A stretch of 64,000 nt of DNA from Triglochin maritima (lineage: Eukaryota; Streptophyta; Magnoliopsida; Alismatales; Juncaginaceae): NCBI GenBank assembly GCA_963682175.1, contig OY821786.1, positions 27,984,501-28,048,500 of the forward strand, written 5' to 3'. This document shows, piece by piece, positions 59,143 to 64,000 of this stretch (positions are counted from its first letter, which is position 1; each line of letters opens with the position of its first letter). Under the pieces are notes generated by a model. The model made no database searches. It was not told where the DNA came from and was given only the letters and a program-made list of their open reading frames with translations. The position numbers and the translations under genes were made by a program.

Positions 59143-60726
59143 ACTTTTGCTAGTCCCGAGCAAAACAAAGAAGGGAAAAAGCATACGAAAAACAAGAAAT
59201 CTTAACTCACTTTCGTAGGAATCACGGTTGAACTTAGCACGTGCAACAAACCGTTAAACCTCCTTGTCACCAAGGAGGAGTGTTGTCTCCTGAGGGTTTT
59301 TAGCGGATATACCCACAAAATCCGAACAAAGATGCATTACTCAATCTAGCTACACGACTCGTTGGCTCATTTTGTCGATCATGGGACGCGGTAATACTAC
59401 GGGCTGACTCTATATATGTAATCAGTCCACACACCTAGCCTAATAAATCATTCGTGAAAGTTAATTAAGGACTTAAGTGCAAGACATGGATAACATCAAC
59501 ATCCTCAAGTGATACAAAGTGTAAGGTCCATTAAGGTTCTTATTTGCATTACCTTATTTTTTTGTTTGTGTTTCTTATCTTATTTTTTCCTTCTCTTTTT
59601 TTTTGTTCTTTTCTTTTTATTAGATGGAGCTACATTCTCCCAGGGTCAGGTTTCGTGCATCATTGCCTATGAGGACTTACACTATCACGTACACCTTTCC
59701 CCAAATCTCCACGTAGGGCAATCCCTACCACCCATGTAAGGAGAGTTCGGTCAGCGCATCCCAAGTCAGATGACTCGAAAGCACCATGCACAAAGTCCCC
59801 TCAGACCTACATTCCTGAGTGATAGGAGCCGTGAGAGAAGAGAGAACACCTACTCACTTATTTCTTATCTACACATGGACCAAAACCCCTACACTTAATG
59901 TCTCACAACAAGATTTAAAGGGTCCTTGACTACAACAAACTTCCTTAAATTAACATACACGAATTATTGACTGACTAGGTTCGGGATTGACTTCTTTAAT
60001 TATTTGAGCACTGAAACCGTATGATTACTCACCCCAGAGGGAAAACTGAGGTGCATCCTAACGACTCGATAAGACCTAAAGCCAGTAAACTAGATATCCT
60101 AATGCATCAAATTCAAGACAATTTTGGGAGCTTTCTTTTTACTTTGCCTCTCAACGGTTTTGCACATGCCAAACACACGCAAAAACCACAAAACATTTTC
60201 TTTCGCAAACACATGAAGATTTTGAAAGAAATGCGAAAATTTTAAAGCATTAGGCAAGCAAAAGAAGACAAGTCACCCAAGGATCATGGCAAGAAGATAT
60301 ATCGATATTAAATGCAGCACACTAACATGACCCTATCAATACACACAAACGAAAACAAAATCAAAGGAAAAGACTCAACTATGTACACACGTAAAACACC
60401 CCCCACACCTACTTCATGCATTGTCCTCAATGAATGTGAGCATGAAACTACATGGATTTATGCATGAAAAAGAAAAGATCTCACCAATGTGAAGTACAAC
60501 AGGAAGTTCATGGTTATGTTGATGGACACAAACCCGAATTCCCTCAAAACTTGTGAGATACTAAAGAAGGGATACAAATACGTGAATGAAATGGGGCCCA
60601 AGTACACAAGGGTTGGGGCCCACAACAATCAATGCTCGCTCATGGAGTCTTTTATTACTCGTTTTTTTGTTTTTTTTATTTTGTACAACATATATACATC
60701 AACAAAGATATTCTCATAATCATTGG
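59143..60726. other. Noncoding 3' part of copy 2
   Basis: Matches 53361-54837 but keeps a block at about 59255-59345 (CTCCTTGTCACCAAGGAGG inverted motif, GGATATACCCACAAAATCCG) that copy 1 lacks. T-rich tract at 59560-59625. No recognisable gene. Confidence 0.55.
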
Positions 60727-62340
60727 TCAAGGTACATCAAATGAAAACATCGAGTTATGAGGACCAGAGACTTGCTGAGATGGGCAAACTTCACTGCTAC
60801 TCTGAGGTGTCATGAGGGGTGAAAGGTCAAAGCTGAAAGGCTCGAACCCCTCATGATATTGGTTCGGTGTAGGCAACATGAAAGAGTGAAGTTGTATTGC
60901 CTCACTAGGGTTTAGTTGCTCATCGAACAAAACCCTCAAACCAATAGGTGGGTGCATCGGAATGAGTTCCTCAAGCTCATTCGATGGATGCAGCAGACCT
61001 GCATCACTAAGACCCAAGTCATCCAACAAGGACCTCCCATCATCATTTAGATCATTAAGCATAAGCTCGGACATAGGTGGGTCTTTGTTGGAGTCAATAT
61101 CAAGCTCAAATGGCTCAATGGCCATGGGACATGAGGTAGAGACACCTTTTGGTATAGGCATATGATGAGGTGTCTCACTCTCACTAGTACTCTCAACTGA
61201 ATCATGCAACGAACACTCCTTGTGGACATTTATGTTTGATGCAGCTCACTCTGTTGCATTGCAAAGACAGGCAATGAGTTTTCGCTGGCCCCACAAACAT
61301 TCTCAATGGGTTGCATTGGGGTTAGCGGTGTTCGTTGATTTTGTGGTGCTTTCTCCAATTGGAGGATATGATTTAGATTTAAAGGTTGATCCATGGGCTC
61401 CTGTTGCCTACCAGAGTTTAACACATGAAACTCGGCACTCACGTTACCGAATGAGAGCTTCATGAGACCATTTCTACAATTAATTAAGGCATTGGAAGTT
61501 GCCAGAAATTGTCTACCCAAAATCAAAGGTATTTGAGAGTGGGTGTTCGCAACAGGATTGGTATCGAGGACAACAAAATCGACTGGAAATATAAAATCTC
61601 CAACTTTGATAAGCACATCCTCGATAATCCCCTTTGGAATGAGAATGGATCTATCCGCCAATTGGAGGGTCATCTTGGTTTCAATTCTCCCAAATTTAAC
61701 TGTTGATAAACAGAAAATGGGAGGAGGTTGACTGCTGATCCTAAATCAAGCAAAACATTACTCATGCTAGTGTCCCCTATCGTACACTGAATAGTGGGAC
61801 ACCCAGGGTCCTTGCATTTTGTGTAGGCGGGATTGGACAAAAGTGAGGTTACATTGGTTGCCAAGAATGCTTTCTTAGGAACATTGGTCTTCCTCTTGGT
61901 TGTGCAGAGATCCTTCAACACTTTGGCATATTGAGGTATTTGTTAGATGACATCCAACAAGGGGATGTTAACCTTCACTTGCTTGAATGCCTCTAATATT
62001 TTATCCATCGTGCCACTCTGCTTTTTGGTAACCTACTTGGATAGGGAGCTTTTGGCAGGTAGGTTTTCTGCCGTGCATGAGAAAGAAGCGTTGGTGTATT
62101 TCCCTCACCCTCAGCCTCTTCTTCACCACCATTCCCACTAAGGGGCTGCATAGATGGTGGTGGTTGTGGCAAGGAAATGTGATTGTCAACCTGTTTTCCA
62201 TTCCTTAAGGTCACAATGGAATTGACATGGTGAACATGTTCCTCCACATGGTTCACTTGCCTCCCCCGCGGTACCACATTTTCATTTTGCATGTGTTGTT
62301 GCTGGTACATGCGGGGGTTAGCCTCAGGCTGGCTAGGCAA
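60727..62340 (-). pseudogene. Gag C terminus, retropepsin and acidic extension, copy 2
   Basis: Gag end 62340-61993, protease from 61921 with two small frame changes (near 61672 and at 61240, one base shorter than copy 1), acidic region 61209-60727. At the place of the copy 1 TGA this copy has TGT, so the acidic region was originally continuous with the protease. The TAA between gag and protease (near 61944) is present in both copies, which therefore descend from an already defective element. Confidence 0.85.
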
Positions 62341-62360
62341 AGACCCTCTCTCTCTTTCAT

Positions 62361-62685
62361 GTATATTTGTTGGTCTTGGATGGATTTACTTGGTTTGTTG
62401 GAGCTCCGACCCGAATCGAATTGCTAAAATACTCCCCATGATTGTGTGGAGTATTCTGTTTTGCTCTTAGGTCCTTCGGTCTTACGTTCAGGTCCTTCTT
62501 CCTTGCATCTCAGTCCCCAGATCTCACAATTCAGTCATTTTTCCCAGCTTTTGGGTCCTTTTATGCTTCATCTCTTCAAACCTATTTATTCCTGAAAACT
62601 AAACATAAAACTCGTAACATAGCATTGTTTAGGTGAAAGATAATGGATATAAGATACAAATATAAGCATGAAATGATGTCAAACA
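62361..62685 (-). repeat. Truncated 5' LTR of copy 2
   Basis: 325 bases like 56477-56801, with the same fusion point to gag; the terminal motif here reads GATGTCAAACA. Confidence 0.85.
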
Positions 62686-64000
62686 TCACACAAGTTAAAA
62701 TGGACAAACATACAACTTAAAATAGGCAGACCCACCACTAAAAATGGGGAGACCCACAACTTAAAATGGGCACGTCTATAACTTAAAATTGACAGATCCA
62801 CAACTTAAAAATGAACATACCCACAACTTAAAATGACAGACACACAACTTAAAATGAACAGACCCACAACTTCAAATGGACACGTCTATAACTTATAATG
62901 GACAGACACCACTTAAAATGGACAGACTCACAAGTTAAAATGAACAGATCCGGAACTTAAAATAAACATACCCATAACATAAAATATGCAGTCACACAAG
63001 TTAAAATGGACATGTCCCTAACTTAAAATGGACGGACCCACAACTTAAAATGGACACGTCTATAACTTAAAATGAACAGACCCTCAACTTAAAAATGAAC
63101 ATACACACAACTTAAAATAGACATACTCACAACTTAAAAAGGGAAAATCCAAAACTTAAAATGGGCAGATCCAAAACATAAAATGGGCAGATCCAAAACT
63201 TAAAATGGATAGAAACACAACTTAAAATGGACAACCCACAACTTAAAATGGGCAAACACATAACATAAAATGGACAGACCCACAACTTAAAATTGACAGA
63301 CACACACCTTAAAATGGACACGTCTATAACGTAAAATGAACACGTCTACAACTTAAAATGGACAGACCCACAACATAAAATGGACAGACAAAACTTAAAA
63401 TGAACACGTCTATGACATAAAATGTACAGACCCACAACATAAAATGGACAGACACACAACTTAAAATGAACACGTCTATAGCTTAAAATTGACAGACCCA
63501 CAACTTAAAATGGACACGTCAATAACTTAAAATGAACATACCCACAACTTAAAAATGAACAGACCCACAACTTAAAATGGATAGATCCACAACTTAAAAT
63601 GGGTAGACTCACAACTTAAAATTGACACGTCTATAAATTAAAATGGACAGACACACCACTTAAAATGGACACTCACAACTTAAAATGGACAGATCCGGAA
63701 CATAAAATAAACAGACCCATAACTTAAAATTTGCAGTCACACAACATAAAATGGGCACGTCTATAACTTAAAATGGACATACCCACAACTTAAAAATGAG
63801 CATACCCACAACTTAAAATGGACATACCCGCAACTTAAAAAAGGCAGATCCAAAATTTAAAATGGGAAAATCCAAAAATTAAAATGGAGAGACACACAAC
63901 TTAAAATGGACAGACCCACAACTTAAAATGAACAGACACAACTTGAAATGGATAAATACACAACTTAAAATGGAAAATGGATAAATACACAACTTAAAAT
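62686..64000. repeat. Minisatellite, ~20 bp units, continues beyond the window
   Basis: Consensus CACAACTTAAAATGGACAGAC with variants (ACGTCTATAACTTAAAATGG, CAGATCC). About 60 units in 1.3 kb without long ORFs. The array abuts copy 2 and its first bases are repeated after copy 1. Confidence 0.95.

Larger units (their letters stand above)
57776..62685 (-). mobile_element. Athila-like non-autonomous unit, copy 2
   Basis: Same layout as copy 1: truncated 5' LTR 62361-62685, gag end, protease, acidic region, noncoding strip (59143-60726), PPT, 3' LTR. Internal sequence is nearly identical to copy 1 from about 54830/60720 to the flank. Confidence 0.8.

Overview
This window is nuclear DNA from a flowering plant; I cannot name the species. 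The evidence is intron-containing genes with GT..AG junctions, plant LTR-retrotransposon lineages (Tekay, Athila-like, Ty1/copia) with plant tRNA primer-binding sites, hAT, CACTA and MULE DNA transposons, FAR1-type and plant-mobile-domain genes, and a histidine-biosynthesis gene with a plastid-type N terminus. No tRNA, rRNA or CRISPR locus was seen. Only one host gene looks intact: imidazoleglycerol-phosphate dehydratase (HISN5), minus strand, 4586-8641, eight exons, 260 codons before the stop.

Layout. 1-1055: 3' end of a Tekay-like LTR, primer-binding site and gag start. 2298-4412: a non-autonomous MULE-like element with ~600 bp inverted arms and a TCCGGA minisatellite core, ending 173 bp from the HISN5 stop. 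4586-8641: HISN5. 8784-9801: a hAT element carrying a second hAT (8921-9524), directly upstream of HISN5. 10.2-12.0 kb: decayed copia pol. 12.57-20.50 kb: a large MULE-like unit with two convergent genes, a plant mobile domain/coiled-coil/Ulp1-like gene (+) and a FAR1-type transposase (-). TCCGGA-type minisatellite lies in an intron of each gene, between them and beside them.

20825-29290: a complete young Tekay element (TSD CATTC) whose polyprotein is cut by one TAG. 29946-42514: an old copia (D, minus) that received a copia in its 3' LTR (B, 30002-35715, TSD GATAA) and a CACTA element (36807-39257, TSD AGT), which itself received a solo LTR (37638-39025). 42.5-46.6 kb: joined LTR fragments and another Tekay-like LTR with a gag start. 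46594-51939: a copia (E, minus) with a 2 kb 3' LTR. 51966-62685: two related Athila-like non-autonomous units on the minus strand that keep part of gag and the protease but no reverse transcriptase, separated by a LINE 3' end. 62686-64000: a ~20 bp minisatellite running out of the window.

Two patterns cut across element boundaries. The TCCGGA minisatellite links the large MULE-like unit to the small element near HISN5, which also share terminal sequence. The palindrome CGGTCGACCG is multiplied inside LTRs of both Ty3/gypsy and Ty1/copia elements that otherwise look unrelated.
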